Source: an uncultured Gemmatimonadota bacterium (GTDB lineage: Bacteria > Gemmatimonadota > Gemmatimonadetes > Gemmatimonadales > Gemmatimonadaceae). Taken from it: a stretch of DNA of 7,924 nucleotides. Location: assembly GCA_946479895.1 (NCBI GenBank), contig CAMLHT010000183.1:1-7924 (forward strand). Reading direction: 5' to 3'. Below the pieces are notes generated by a model, which was not told where the DNA came from, did not search any database, and saw nothing but the letters and a program-made list of their open reading frames with translations. How positions within the stretch are numbered: position 1 is the first letter of the stretch; every line of letters starts with the position of its first letter. Position numbers and translations under genes: made by a program. Positions 1 through 7,033 of this stretch are shown here, piece by piece.

Positions 1-155
1 CCGCCCGCGGCCGACCGGGCGCACGATGCCCGCGGGCCCGCGTCCGCCCGGGCGCACGAGGCCCGACGGCCCGCGTCCGACGGGGCGCACGATCCCCGAT
101 GGCCCGCGCCCGACCGGGCGCACGATTCCAGACTGCCAGCGTTCGACCGGGCGCC
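1..155. repeat. 33-bp tandem repeat (minisatellite), about 4.5 copies, continuing left of the window
   Basis: The core GGGCGCACGA starts at 17, 50, 83 and 116, exactly 33 bp apart, and a decayed fifth copy (GGGCG) starts at 149. Copies 2-4 are nearly identical; the last copy has diverged. The period is a multiple of three, so one frame stays open and would read as an 11-residue repeat of the type GPRPTGRTIPD. That frame is open to the left edge, so the array starts outside the window. It is in the same frame as the membrane-protein gene that follows, but the likely start of that gene (209) lies beyond the array. It could be the tail of an upstream proline/arginine-rich protein, an N-terminal extension, or a non-coding minisatellite; the sequence does not decide. 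There are no unique spacers, so it is not CRISPR. Confidence 0.9.
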
Positions 156-208
156 GCGCCACAACCGGCGGGAGGACTTTCGGTCCGTTCCATGCCAACC
201 CCGTCCCT

Positions 209-943
209 ATGCCCCGCGGAAAGACCTCGCTCTGGCCCCTCGCGGCCATCGCCATCGTCGTGATTCTCGCCTCGGCCGCCGCCTGGAAGCTCGGGTACTT
301 CGAGCACGCGCAGCGCGATCGCCTCATCGCCGCGATCGGAGACGTCCGCGGGTCTTGGATCGCCGCCGCGGTCTTCATTGGCTGCTGGATACTCGCCATC
401 CTCCTCTGCCTGCCGACGACCGTCATCACCGTCGTCGGCGGCGCGCTCTTCGGCACGGTCCGCGGCGCCGCCTTCTCCTGGTCGGCCGCGTTGATCGGGA
501 CGGCGATCGCCCACGTGCTGGCGCGATCGCTCACCAACGGCGCCATCCGCCGGCTCTTCGGCAGCCATCGGCTCCTCCGGAAGCTCGGCGACGACAGCAG
601 CATCTGGACGCTCGTCCGCCTGCGCGTCGTCCCCGCGGCGCCATTCGGCGTCGTGGACTACGTCGCCGGCCTCGCCGGCGTTCCGCTGCGATCTCTCCTG
701 GCCGCGACCGCGATCGGCACGGCGCCGGGCACCATCGCCTATGCGTTCGCCGGCAGCCAGCTGGGCGCCGGTATCGGCGGGTCAGGCGCCGCAGCGCGCA
801 AGGCGCTCGTGATCGCCGGCGCCGTGTCCCTGGCGATGCTGGCCGTCGCCATCGCCCCGTGGCTGCTGGACAAGCTGCGAAGTCACACGGGCCGCTCGCG
901 CCCACGGGAGCCCATGAGCGAGACGACCAGCCGCTCGCCATAG
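209..943 (+). CDS. TVP38/TMEM64 family (SNARE-associated, DedA superfamily) inner-membrane protein
   Basis: Predicted 244-residue polytopic inner-membrane protein of the VTT/SNARE-associated family (PF09335-like). Relatives in the DedA superfamily are linked to lipid-carrier translocation and membrane homeostasis; the substrate here is unknown. A hydrophobic helix at about 8-29 is followed by the family core: the LPTTVITVVGGALFG segment (68-82), small-residue-rich helices at 86-106, an amphipathic basic stretch (110-127), then the characteristic R-x-x-P-x-x-P-F motif at 139-146 with Y151, and the G154 to G186 segment containing the IGTAPGT turn (169-174). A last helix spans about 198-220, with a short Arg/Ser-rich tail. 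The frame is open upstream to the window edge, but the residues before 209 come from a low-complexity repeat, and 244 residues fits the family, so ATG 209 is chosen. No good Shine-Dalgarno lies at the right distance (GGAGGA at 171-176 is too far). The next gene follows after 83 nt with its own promoter. Confidence 0.85.
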   Translation: MPRGKTSLWPLAAIAIVVILASAAAWKLGYFEHAQRDRLIAAIGDVRGSWIAAAVFIGCWILAILLCLPTTVITVVGGALFGTVRGAAFSWSAALIGTAIAHVLARSLTNGAIRRLFGSHRLLRKLGDDSSIWTLVRLRVVPAAPFGVVDYVAGLAGVPLRSLLAATAIGTAPGTIAYAFAGSQLGAGIGGSGAAARKALVIAGAVSLAMLAVAIAPWLLDKLRSHTGRSRPREPMSETTSRSP

Positions 944-1012
944 GGCGTCCAGCAGGAGCCGACCCTCGGCAGCGCACGTCCGCGAGGCGGCGCACACATC
1001 GGTGCGAGCGGG

Positions 1013-1018
1013 TATAAT
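1013..1018 (+). promoter_or_regulatory. Perfect -10 box (TATAAT) of a probable leaderless promoter
   Basis: TATAAT occurs 8 nt before ATG 1027 in an otherwise very GC-rich region. A start site 7-8 nt downstream of the box would fall on or next to the A of the ATG, so the mRNA would have essentially no leader. No Shine-Dalgarno precedes the ATG, which agrees with leaderless initiation. No recognisable TTGACA lies 16-18 nt upstream (the bases there are GC-rich) and there is no extended TG motif, so an activator or alternative contacts may help. The rest of the 944-1026 gap shows no hairpin terminator. Confidence 0.65.
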
Positions 1019-1026
1019 CCAGTCCG

Positions 1027-1746
1027 ATGCGCCGTATCACCCCCTTCCTGATCGCGCTCGCGGTCCTGTACGCGCCCGAGCCCGCGGCGGCCCAGTCGTC
1101 CGGCGGCACCGTCGAGGGATCGGTCACGCTCTCCCGCGCGCTCGCGCCACGCCGGCCGCGCTTCCGCATCTACTCCGACGCCGGGAAGGGCGCGACGCCG
1201 CCGAGTACTCCGGCCACCGACCTCCGCGACGAGTACGCGAACGTCGTCCTCTACCTCGAGCTCGACGACTCGAAGGCCCCCGCCGCCGGCCCGGCGCGCC
1301 ATCCCGAGCGGCCCTCGATCACCCAGAAGGACGAACGCTTCATCCCGCACGTGCTGCCCATCGTCCAGGGCACGACGGTCGACTTCCCGAACGAGGACGA
1401 GTTCTTCCACAACGTCTTCTCGCTCTCCGGGCCGCGGCGCTTCGACCTCCCCAAGTATCCCGCCGGCTCGTCCCGCAGCGTGACGTTCCCGAAGACCGGC
1501 GTCGTGAACGTGTTCTGCCACATCCACGCCGACATGAGCGCCGTCATCCTCGTGCTCGACAATCCCTACTACACGGCGCCGGCCGAGAACGGGCGGTTCG
1601 CCCTGGCCGGCGTGCCGCCCGGCGACTACGTCCTCGTCGCCTGGCACGAGCGCATCAAGCCGATCCGCCAGAAGGTGAGGATCACCGCCGGCGGGACGAC
1701 GACCGTCAACTTCAACATCCCCGTTCCGCCGGCGGCGGAGCCCTGA
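1027..1746 (+). CDS. Exported cupredoxin-like protein (often named 'methylamine utilization protein')
   Basis: Predicted 239-residue periplasmic protein. A signal peptide covers residues 1-22 with an AAA|Q cleavage site. A short beta-rich N-terminal section (27-50) is followed by the cupredoxin domain (about 70-177): VLPIVQGTTVDFPNED leads into H128 (FFHN), and C164-H165-I-H167-A-D-M170 gives the C-x2-H-x2-M loop seen in plastocyanin-like domains. H128, C164, H167 and M170 are the expected type-1 copper ligands. A C-terminal beta segment (about 186-232, GRFALAGVPPGDYVLVAWHE) resembles carboxypeptidase-regulatory-like (transthyretin-fold) repeats. Proteins of this type are often labelled methylamine utilization, but nothing here supports methylamine metabolism. 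It is the first gene of an operon; the kinase starts 2 nt after its stop. Likely roles are copper or electron carriage or ligand presentation to the sensor; this is inference. Confidence 0.85.
   Translation: MRRITPFLIALAVLYAPEPAAAQSSGGTVEGSVTLSRALAPRRPRFRIYSDAGKGATPPSTPATDLRDEYANVVLYLELDDSKAPAAGPARHPERPSITQKDERFIPHVLPIVQGTTVDFPNEDEFFHNVFSLSGPRRFDLPKYPAGSSRSVTFPKTGVVNVFCHIHADMSAVILVLDNPYYTAPAENGRFALAGVPPGDYVLVAWHERIKPIRQKVRITAGGTTTVNFNIPVPPAAEP
1734..1740 (+). promoter_or_regulatory. Ribosome binding site deciding a GTG start
   Basis: GGCGGAG lies 8 nt before GTG 1749, inside the last codons of the cupredoxin gene. No comparable site sits at proper spacing before the alternative ATG at 1788. 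This favours GTG 1749 and translational coupling to the upstream gene. Confidence 0.5.
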
Positions 1747-1748
1747 CC

Positions 1749-4004
1749 GTGGCGCGCCTCGCGGAGCTCAGGCAGCGGTTCGGCGCCATGCGCCTCGCGT
1801 CGAAGCTCGCGTGGCTCAGCGCCGGGCTCACCGCCATCTTCGTCGCGACGACGCTCATCCCGCTCAGCCTCAGCACGCGCGACACCGCCCGGCAGATCGT
1901 CGCCCGGCAGCTCGGCCAGACCCAGCGGGCGCTCATCGCCAACCAGGCGCGCGAGCTCGAGCGCATCGAGCACGCGGCCACCCTCATCGGCCAGAACTCG
2001 GCCATGCTCGCCGCGATCGCCGACGAGCGCACCCAGTCGCTCACGAGCCGGGCGCCGCGCCGGGGCCTCAACCCGCAGCTCGTCGAGACCGTCCGCCACG
2101 AGCTCGAGAAGGAGCTGCGGAACGTCGAGCAGGACCTCATCGTCATCGCCGACGACAGCGGACGCGTTTTCGCCGCGGCGTCCCCCGACAGCGCGTCGAT
2201 CCCCTCGGGGACCGACCTGTCTTCGCTGGAGGCGGTGCGCGTGGCGCTCGACCCCGACGCGCCGGCGGACACCGGCGTCTACGGGGTGGTCGACGTCGGC
2301 CGTGAGGCATTCAGCATCGCCGCCGTTCCCCTCGTCTCCGCCGGCCGCACCCTCGGCGTCGTGCTCCTCGGCGAGCGCCTCGATTCGGCGTACCTGGCTT
2401 CCATGCAGAGCGCGTTCGACGGCGACGTCGTCGTGACGGCGGGAGACCGGGCGATCGCCTCGACCGTCCCCATCGACGCCGCCGGCCTCGCGAACCTCGA
2501 GCGCGCGCGGGAGGAGGAGGGCCGGCAGCCGACCGTCGAGATCGGCGGCGATGCCATCGTCGCCGCGCCGCTGTCGCTCGGGCGCGACCGCTCGGGCGCC
2601 CCGGTCACGCTCTGGCTGCTCCAGCGGGTGATCGAGCGCAGCGGCGTGCTGACCCGGCAGATCGTGCTCCAGTTCATCCTGTATGGACTCGCGGCCGTCC
2701 TCCTTTCCGGCCTCGGCGCGGCGCTCGTCGCCCAGTCGGTGCTGCGTCCCCTCGATCGGTTCATCGCCTGGATGAAGCGCGTGAATCCCATGCGCGCGGC
2801 CCCGGAGCGCGTCGATCTCGGCAACGCGTCGCCGGAGATCCGGACCCTCGACGAGTCGTTCGCGTCGCTGATGGAGTCGCTGCGCGAGAGCGAGGAGCAG
2901 CTCCGCCAGTCGCAGAAGCTCGAGGCGATCGGCACGCTCGCCGGCGGCGTCGCGCACGACTTCAACAACCTGCTGACGGTGATCTCCGGCTACACCGAGC
3001 TGGCGATGATCCGCAATCCTGGCGACGAGCGGTTGCGGGCGGAGCTCTCGCAGGTGATGGATGCCTCGCACCGCGCGTCGCGGCTCACGCACCAGCTCCT
3101 GGCGTTCAGCCGCAAGCAGGTGCTCGAGCCGACGGTGCTCGACATCAACGAGGTGCTCGACTCGGTCGTGCCCATGCTTCGCCGACTCATCGGCGAGCAC
3201 ATTCGCATCGTCGTCGAGGCGGCGCCGGGCCTCGATCACGTCGTGGCCGATCGCGGCCAGCTCGAGCAGGTGATCATCAACCTCGTCGTCAACGCGCGCG
3301 ACGCGATGCCGGCCGGCGGGACGATCACCATCCGCACGGCACGGGGCACGCTCGAGGGCGCGCCGGCGGTCACGCTGTCCGTCGCCGACACCGGCGTCGG
3401 CATCCCGCCGGAGATCCGCGGCCGGATCTTCGAGCCCTTCTTCACGACCAAGGAGCTGGGCAAGGGCACCGGCCTCGGGCTCTCCATGGTCTACGGAATC
3501 GTGACGCAGTCGGGGGGCACGATCGACCTCGAGTCGGAGCAGGGCCGCGGCACGACGTTCACGATCCGCCTTCCCGCCGGCGGCGACGCCGGCGCGGTCG
3601 CGGCGCCTGAGCCCGAGTCGGCCGCGATCCCGCGGGGCACGGAGACGATCCTCGTGGTGGAGGACGAGCCCGAGCTCCGCGAGCTGGCCCGGCGGACGCT
3701 CGAGGCGCAGGGCTACACCGTCATCGCGCCCGAGCACACCGAGGACGCGCTCGCGATCGCGATCTCGCGCAACGTCGACCTCCTTCTCGCCGACATCGTG
3801 ATGCCGGTGATGAGCGGTCCGATGATCGTGCGGCGCCTCGCGGACGTCGGCGCGCGGCCGGCGGTCGTCTACATGTCGGGCTACGCGGACGAGACGCTCG
3901 CCGACTATCGCCTGGAGGAAGGGGCGACGCTGCTGCGAAAGCCGTTCTCCCCGTCGCAGCTCGCGCGCGTGGTGCGTTCCTCCCTCGACCTGGCGGTGCG
4001 ATGA
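1749..4004 (+). CDS. Membrane-bound hybrid sensor histidine kinase with C-terminal receiver domain
   Basis: Predicted 751-residue inner-membrane hybrid kinase. Transmembrane helix 1 is at about 18-40. A periplasmic sensor of about 260 residues (42-304) resembles a Cache fold ([21 protein letters not shown] segment). Helix 2 is at 305-331, then a HAMP-like linker (about 332-385). HisKA carries H403 in AHDFNN. HATPase_c has the N box (N515 in VVNARDA), G1 box DTGVGI 547-552, F box FEPFF 561-565 and G2 box GKGTGLGL 571-578. The receiver (about 634-748) has the acidic pocket E638-D640 region, phosphoacceptor D682 (LLADIVMP), a conserved S in MSGYAD and K731 (RKPF). All catalytic residues are intact. 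The domain order recalls CckA-type kinases without PAS domains. GTG 1749 is chosen because of its Shine-Dalgarno and 2-nt spacing; ATG 1788 (residue 14) is an alternative. No DNA-binding response regulator or Hpt is in the window, so its output partner is unknown. Confidence 0.9.
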   Translation: MARLAELRQRFGAMRLASKLAWLSAGLTAIFVATTLIPLSLSTRDTARQIVARQLGQTQRALIANQARELERIEHAATLIGQNSAMLAAIADERTQSLTSRAPRRGLNPQLVETVRHELEKELRNVEQDLIVIADDSGRVFAAASPDSASIPSGTDLSSLEAVRVALDPDAPADTGVYGVVDVGREAFSIAAVPLVSAGRTLGVVLLGERLDSAYLASMQSAFDGDVVVTAGDRAIASTVPIDAAGLANLERAREEEGRQPTVEIGGDAIVAAPLSLGRDRSGAPVTLWLLQRVIERSGVLTRQIVLQFILYGLAAVLLSGLGAALVAQSVLRPLDRFIAWMKRVNPMRAAPERVDLGNASPEIRTLDESFASLMESLRESEEQLRQSQKLEAIGTLAGGVAHDFNNLLTVISGYTELAMIRNPGDERLRAELSQVMDASHRASRLTHQLLAFSRKQVLEPTVLDINEVLDSVVPMLRRLIGEHIRIVVEAAPGLDHVVADRGQLEQVIINLVVNARDAMPAGGTITIRTARGTLEGAPAVTLSVADTGVGIPPEIRGRIFEPFFTTKELGKGTGLGLSMVYGIVTQSGGTIDLESEQGRGTTFTIRLPAGGDAGAVAAPEPESAAIPRGTETILVVEDEPELRELARRTLEAQGYTVIAPEHTEDALAIAISRNVDLLLADIVMPVMSGPMIVRRLADVGARPAVVYMSGYADETLADYRLEEGATLLRKPFSPSQLARVVRSSLDLAVR

Positions 4005-5098
4005 GACGATCGATCGCGGCCCTCGCCTTCAGCGTCGTCCTGGCCTCTGCTGCCCGGGCGCAGGGCGGTTGGCTGATGCAGGGCACGCTCGACCTCGAGG
4101 GATGGAAGACGGACACGACGTCCTCGATGCTCGCGCGCAACGGCGGCGACCCCGCTGGCCTCTATCGGCTGCGGGCATGGACCGCTGTCGAGCCGTGGCG
4201 CGCGCTCTTCCTCTTCGCGAACGCCGAGTTCGAGGGCGGCTCGGCGCGCGCTTACGATGGGCCGGGCGCGTCGGTGGACCTGGAGCAGTGGGGGGCGCGC
4301 TATGCCAGGCATCCCTCGCTGGTGGTCGAGGCGGGGAGGATGATCCATCCCGTGGGCGCATTCGGCGGACGGATCATCTCGACGAGGAATCCGCTGATCG
4401 GCGTGCCCGACGGCTATTCGCCGGTGTATCCGGTCGGCGTGAAGGTGGGTGGCGAGCGCGGGAAGGTGGACTATCGCGTCGCGGCCGTGACACTGCCGCT
4501 GACGCACCGGAACTACGTGCCCGATCCCGATCCCGCCCTGCGCCCGGTGGCCGGCATCGGCATCACGCCCATTGTCGGCCTGCGCCTCGGCGCCAGCGCG
4601 ACCGCCGGCCCGTACCTGAACGGCGACCTCGGCGCGGCGGACCTGGACGGGAAGTCGTGGCGCGCATATCACCAGCAGATCCTGGGCGCCGAGGGGCAGT
4701 ACGGGTTCGGCCACTTCGACCTGCGGGGCGAATTCGCGTGGGCGCGCTTCGACGTGCCGCGGAACGGCTGGATCTCCGGGAAGACCGGGTACGCCGAGGC
4801 GCGGGCGACGCTGACGCCGCGGACGTTCGTGGCGGCGCGGGCGGAGCTGAACCACTACCCGTTCATCCGCCCCACGGCCTCGGGCGCGTGGATCTCGCGG
4901 GAGACGCGGTTCCGCGACTACGAGGTCGGGGGCGGATTCAGGGTGAACGCGAGCACGACGCTCAAGGCGAGCCTGCGGTGGGACGACTGGGACGTGACGT
5001 CACAGAACTACGCGTTCGTCCGCCCGGGCGGGAAAGCCTTTGCGATCCAGCTTTCCCGCGCATTCGACGTCGCCGACTGGCTGGCGTCGGCCCGCTGA
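4001..5098 (+). CDS. Exported protein, probable outer-membrane beta-barrel (porin-like)
   Basis: Predicted 365-residue protein with a signal peptide (1-20, ARA|Q cleavage site). The mature chain has no hydrophobic helices and is full of alternating polar/apolar stretches rich in aromatic, Gly and Arg residues (for example 54-79, 105-112, 154-165, 232-249, 265-279, 307-330), the pattern of transmembrane beta strands. The R-x-x-x-PVGAFGGR segment with the following NPLIG (about 112-133) recalls the start of porin-type barrels of the OprP/O or carbohydrate-porin kind, but I do not recognise the exact family. It does not end in the aromatic residue usual for proteobacterial barrels (it ends ASAR). 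Its ATG overlaps the kinase stop codon (ATGA, 4 nt), so it is translationally coupled to the sensor. A channel or envelope component of the same system is the simplest reading. Confidence 0.72.
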   Translation: MRRSIAALAFSVVLASAARAQGGWLMQGTLDLEGWKTDTTSSMLARNGGDPAGLYRLRAWTAVEPWRALFLFANAEFEGGSARAYDGPGASVDLEQWGARYARHPSLVVEAGRMIHPVGAFGGRIISTRNPLIGVPDGYSPVYPVGVKVGGERGKVDYRVAAVTLPLTHRNYVPDPDPALRPVAGIGITPIVGLRLGASATAGPYLNGDLGAADLDGKSWRAYHQQILGAEGQYGFGHFDLRGEFAWARFDVPRNGWISGKTGYAEARATLTPRTFVAARAELNHYPFIRPTASGAWISRETRFRDYEVGGGFRVNASTTLKASLRWDDWDVTSQNYAFVRPGGKAFAIQLSRAFDVADWLASAR

Positions 5099-5105
5099 CG
5101 GATCC

Positions 5106-5846
5106 TTAGCGGCGGCCGTCGCTGTCGCTGTCCGCTTCGTCACCGTCGCGATCGGAATCCTCCGTGGCGCGGAACGACGCCTTGACGCGATCCCGGAACA
5201 GGCTCATCGCCGTGGACGACGTGAGCGTGCGGGGGTCGATCACGGTGCCGTTGGCCCTGAACCACGAGGCGAAGTCGATGTTCACCGTCACGTTGCCCGG
5301 CGTGGTGCCGTCGACGACGAGCGGGGGATCGATGCGAATCTCGAGCTCGCGGCTGACCGGGACCGTCACGTCGAACGCCTGGCCGTCATACGTGCCACGC
5401 AGGCGGACGAACTCGACGTCGAGCTCCACGCGGTCGTAGCTGCCGGCGGCGAGGTTGCCGGAAAACGGCGAGATCATGCCGCCGTCCAGCGGCAGCGCGA
5501 TCGTCGTGGCCCCGAACTCGAGGCGGGCGTTGTGCGACCCTTCGCTGTCGGAATCCGTTTCCGAGTCGTCGTCATCGCTCGCCTGGCCGTCGACGCGCTC
5601 GAAGGTCACCTCGCTCACGGTCAGGTCGACCGACTGGAGGTCGAGGGTGTGAGTGCCGTCGGTGATCGGCGCGGCGCTGCTGTTCAGCGTGGCATCGGCG
5701 CCCGCCGTGCCGGCGGCGTGAAAGGACAGCGTGGCCGAGCCGGGGCCGTTGTCTCCCGTCAGCATTGAACAGGCGGTGGCGCCCGTCAGCGCGAGCGCGG
5801 CAACGGCGGCGCTCGCCAGTGAAAACCTTCTGTTGATTCCGAACAT
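5106..5846 (-). CDS. Small lipoprotein-like exported protein with Asp/Ser-rich acidic stretches (DUF4382-like)
   Basis: Predicted 246 residues. The N-terminus is basic then hydrophobic (1-25), ending ATA-C26, an imperfect lipobox, so a lipid-anchored envelope protein is likely. The body (about 37-220) is beta-rich: VDLTVSEVTFERVDG (73-87), the IALPLDGG segment, LAAGSYDRVELDVEF (132-146) and a VNIDFASWF strand (188-196). This pattern of strand, 'L-AG-Y' turn and late DF resembles DUF4382-type proteins; the match is by eye. Two acidic stretches stand out: 90-103 (DDDDSETDSDSE, inserted between strands) and the C-terminal tail 229-243 (EDSDRDGDEADSDSD). These could bind Ca2+ or other cations, but no canonical EF-hand loop is evident. 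Two adjacent ATGs exist; the second (5846) is 6 nt from AGGAG and is chosen, the first (5849) is only 3 nt away. Its stop lies 7 nt from that of the convergent barrel gene, with no terminator between. Confidence 0.8.
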   Translation of the reverse strand: MFGINRRFSLASAAVAALALTGATACSMLTGDNGPGSATLSFHAAGTAGADATLNSSAAPITDGTHTLDLQSVDLTVSEVTFERVDGQASDDDDSETDSDSEGSHNARLEFGATTIALPLDGGMISPFSGNLAAGSYDRVELDVEFVRLRGTYDGQAFDVTVPVSRELEIRIDPPLVVDGTTPGNVTVNIDFASWFRANGTVIDPRTLTSSTAMSLFRDRVKASFRATEDSDRDGDEADSDSDGRR

Positions 5847-5852
5847 CATGAT

Positions 5853-5857
5853 CTCCT
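5853..5857 (-). promoter_or_regulatory. Shine-Dalgarno site AGGAG
   Basis: On the minus strand GAGGAGA precedes two tandem ATG codons. The spacing of 6 nt to the second ATG (5846-5844) against 3 nt to the first (5849-5847) favours the second. It is one of the few strong Shine-Dalgarno sequences in the window. Confidence 0.75.
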
Positions 5858-5913
5858 CGGGTAAGGCGGAACGTGTGCTGTCACCGCCTACACATCCCGC
5901 GCCCCCGAGGTCC

Positions 5914-5931
5914 GTGATGCGCAATGATCAC
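5914..5931. promoter_or_regulatory. Short dyad GTGAT-N8-ATCAC in the upstream region of the lipoprotein gene
   Basis: Perfect 5-bp arms (5914-5918 and 5927-5931) separated by 8 bp lie about 70 bp upstream of the lipoprotein start, in the 104-nt gap between two minus-strand genes. It could be an operator or part of a promoter for the downstream gene, but arms this short arise easily by chance. I see no convincing sigma-70 boxes in the gap. Confidence 0.2.
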
Positions 5932-5950
5932 CAGCGACCGGTGTGGTGTG

Positions 5951-7033
5951 TCACCGTTCACCGATCGGGACGACGACGTCGTCGCCCGGTCGTGCACCGA
6001 CGTCACGGCGCCGGTTCGGTCCGAACGAGTAGACCGTCATGTGCTTTCGTCCGTCGTCGTCGGCCGTGACGCGAATCCAGTACGCGCTGCCCCACGGATC
6101 GATCGCATAACGGCGTCGCTGCGCGGCAGCGGTGGCGGGCTCGTCACCGCAGAGCTCGGGGACGCTCGAGGCGAGAACGGGAAGTGCGGGACCGGTACCG
6201 TCGTCCTGCCAGACCGACCAGACACGCCGATGGAGCGCTCTCCTTGTCACCGATGGAACCTCGGCGACGAGGAGGGTGCCGAAGGCGCCTGCCTCCGCTC
6301 GGGCGCAGGCGAGCAGCTCGGGCCGCCGAGCGCTGCCGGGAACCAGCGTGCCCGATGCGCGGTCGCCGGCGAAGGCTGCGATCGCGCAGGCCATCGTGGT
6401 CACCAGGGCAACGCGCGGCGGGGGGTACGCCGAAACGAAGAAGAGCGCCCCGGCGAGCGCTTCCACCCATTCACCGGTGAAGCGCACCGGGTAGACGACG
6501 AGCAGGGCGATGGCGATCGCGTACCACGGCACGAGCGCCGCGGGAGGAGGCGTCATGCGCATCCGGGTGTTGAGGCGCGCGATCATCGGCAGCCGCTGGG
6601 CGATCGGGAGGACGATTCCGTAGGCGGCGAGCAGGGCGACGAGCGTCCACTTCGGCTGGCCGAAGGCCTCGACGAGGTTGTGCAGGTTCGCCTCCTGCTG
6701 GGCGTTGTTCGCGAGGAACACTTCGGGCGGCGTGAACCCGATGAACCGCTGTCCCCAGCTCACTTCCTCGCCCGCGGCGGCGATGCAGAAGAGCGCGACG
6801 AGTCCGTCGCCGAGGGCGCGGAACCGGATGGCGCGAATGGCGCCGAGGATGGCGGCGGCGATGAAGAAGGCGACCGTGAGCCATTCGACGAACCGGTCTT
6901 CCTGCACCAGCAGGTCGTAGGTCGTGGCGTCCATGCGGGCGAGCGCGAGCATGAGGACGACGCCGGCGCCGGCGAGCGCGTGGAACGCGCGCGGCACGGG
7001 GTGCGGGGAGATCGGCGCTGCGGGCGACGTCAT
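5951..7033 (-). CDS. Polytopic membrane protein (EE-x-SWGQR/NLHN type) with C-terminal GspG-like pseudopilin domain
   Basis: Predicted 360 residues. Hydrophobic segments at about 17-33, 49-66, 77-88, 129-146, 168-183, 190-203 and 207-223 indicate a multi-pass inner-membrane protein. A conserved-looking motif block links helices 3 and 4: A-G-E89-E90-V-S-W-G-Q-R96, then N109/N110-x-Q-Q-E-x-N116-L-H118-N119. I recall this block from uncharacterised bacterial membrane proteins; its function is unknown. The C-terminal part (about 240-360) is soluble and contains Y309-A-I-D-P-W-G315-S-A-Y-W and later YSFGPN with a GDDVVV end. That is the pattern of the type II pseudopilin GspG C-terminal domain (DPWG-x-P-Y ... 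Y-S-x-G-x-D-G ... DDI). ATG 7033 is chosen because upstream codons are low-complexity and would overlap the divergent gene. No Shine-Dalgarno is seen. The lipoprotein gene follows 104 nt downstream on the same strand. Confidence 0.75.
   Translation of the reverse strand: MTSPAAPISPHPVPRAFHALAGAGVVLMLALARMDATTYDLLVQEDRFVEWLTVAFFIAAAILGAIRAIRFRALGDGLVALFCIAAAGEEVSWGQRFIGFTPPEVFLANNAQQEANLHNLVEAFGQPKWTLVALLAAYGIVLPIAQRLPMIARLNTRMRMTPPPAALVPWYAIAIALLVVYPVRFTGEWVEALAGALFFVSAYPPPRVALVTTMACAIAAFAGDRASGTLVPGSARRPELLACARAEAGAFGTLLVAEVPSVTRRALHRRVWSVWQDDGTGPALPVLASSVPELCGDEPATAAAQRRRYAIDPWGSAYWIRVTADDDGRKHMTVYSFGPNRRRDVGARPGDDVVVPIGER

Noticed and set aside
1..155. Possible CRISPR array
   Set aside because: The 33-bp units are directly adjacent with no unique spacers, and the period is constant; this is a tandem repeat.
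192..263. Small open frame starting at ATG 192, 15 nt after GGAGGA
   Set aside because: It encodes only 23 low-complexity Pro/Ser/Arg residues overlapping the membrane-protein gene in another frame; no support beyond a distant SD-like sequence. A leader peptide cannot be excluded.
1002..1748. Extension of the kinase upstream to an ATG at 1002
   Set aside because: This would fully overlap the cupredoxin gene in another frame and reads as Arg/Ala/Pro-rich shadow sequence, while the cupredoxin frame has clear domain motifs.
1626..3737. Very long minus-strand open frame opposite the kinase
   Set aside because: Typical antisense shadow in high-GC DNA: Arg/Asp/Glu/His-rich without motifs, while the opposite strand has all kinase boxes.
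5099..5105. Terminator between the convergent barrel and lipoprotein genes
   Set aside because: Only 7 nt separate the stops and no hairpin with T-run is visible there; termination must occur within the opposing gene or by Rho.
5040..5768. Plus-strand open frame across the barrel end and the lipoprotein gene
   Set aside because: Arg/Val/Ala/Asp-rich shadow without a signal or domain; the minus strand has a strong Shine-Dalgarno, signal peptide and beta-rich domain.
6682..6770. EE...R and H residues of the membrane protein as a CPBP/CAAX-type protease site
   Set aside because: CPBP proteases have EExxxR, here the spacing is EE-x5-R, and the later FxxxH and HxxxN motifs are not present in the expected helices.
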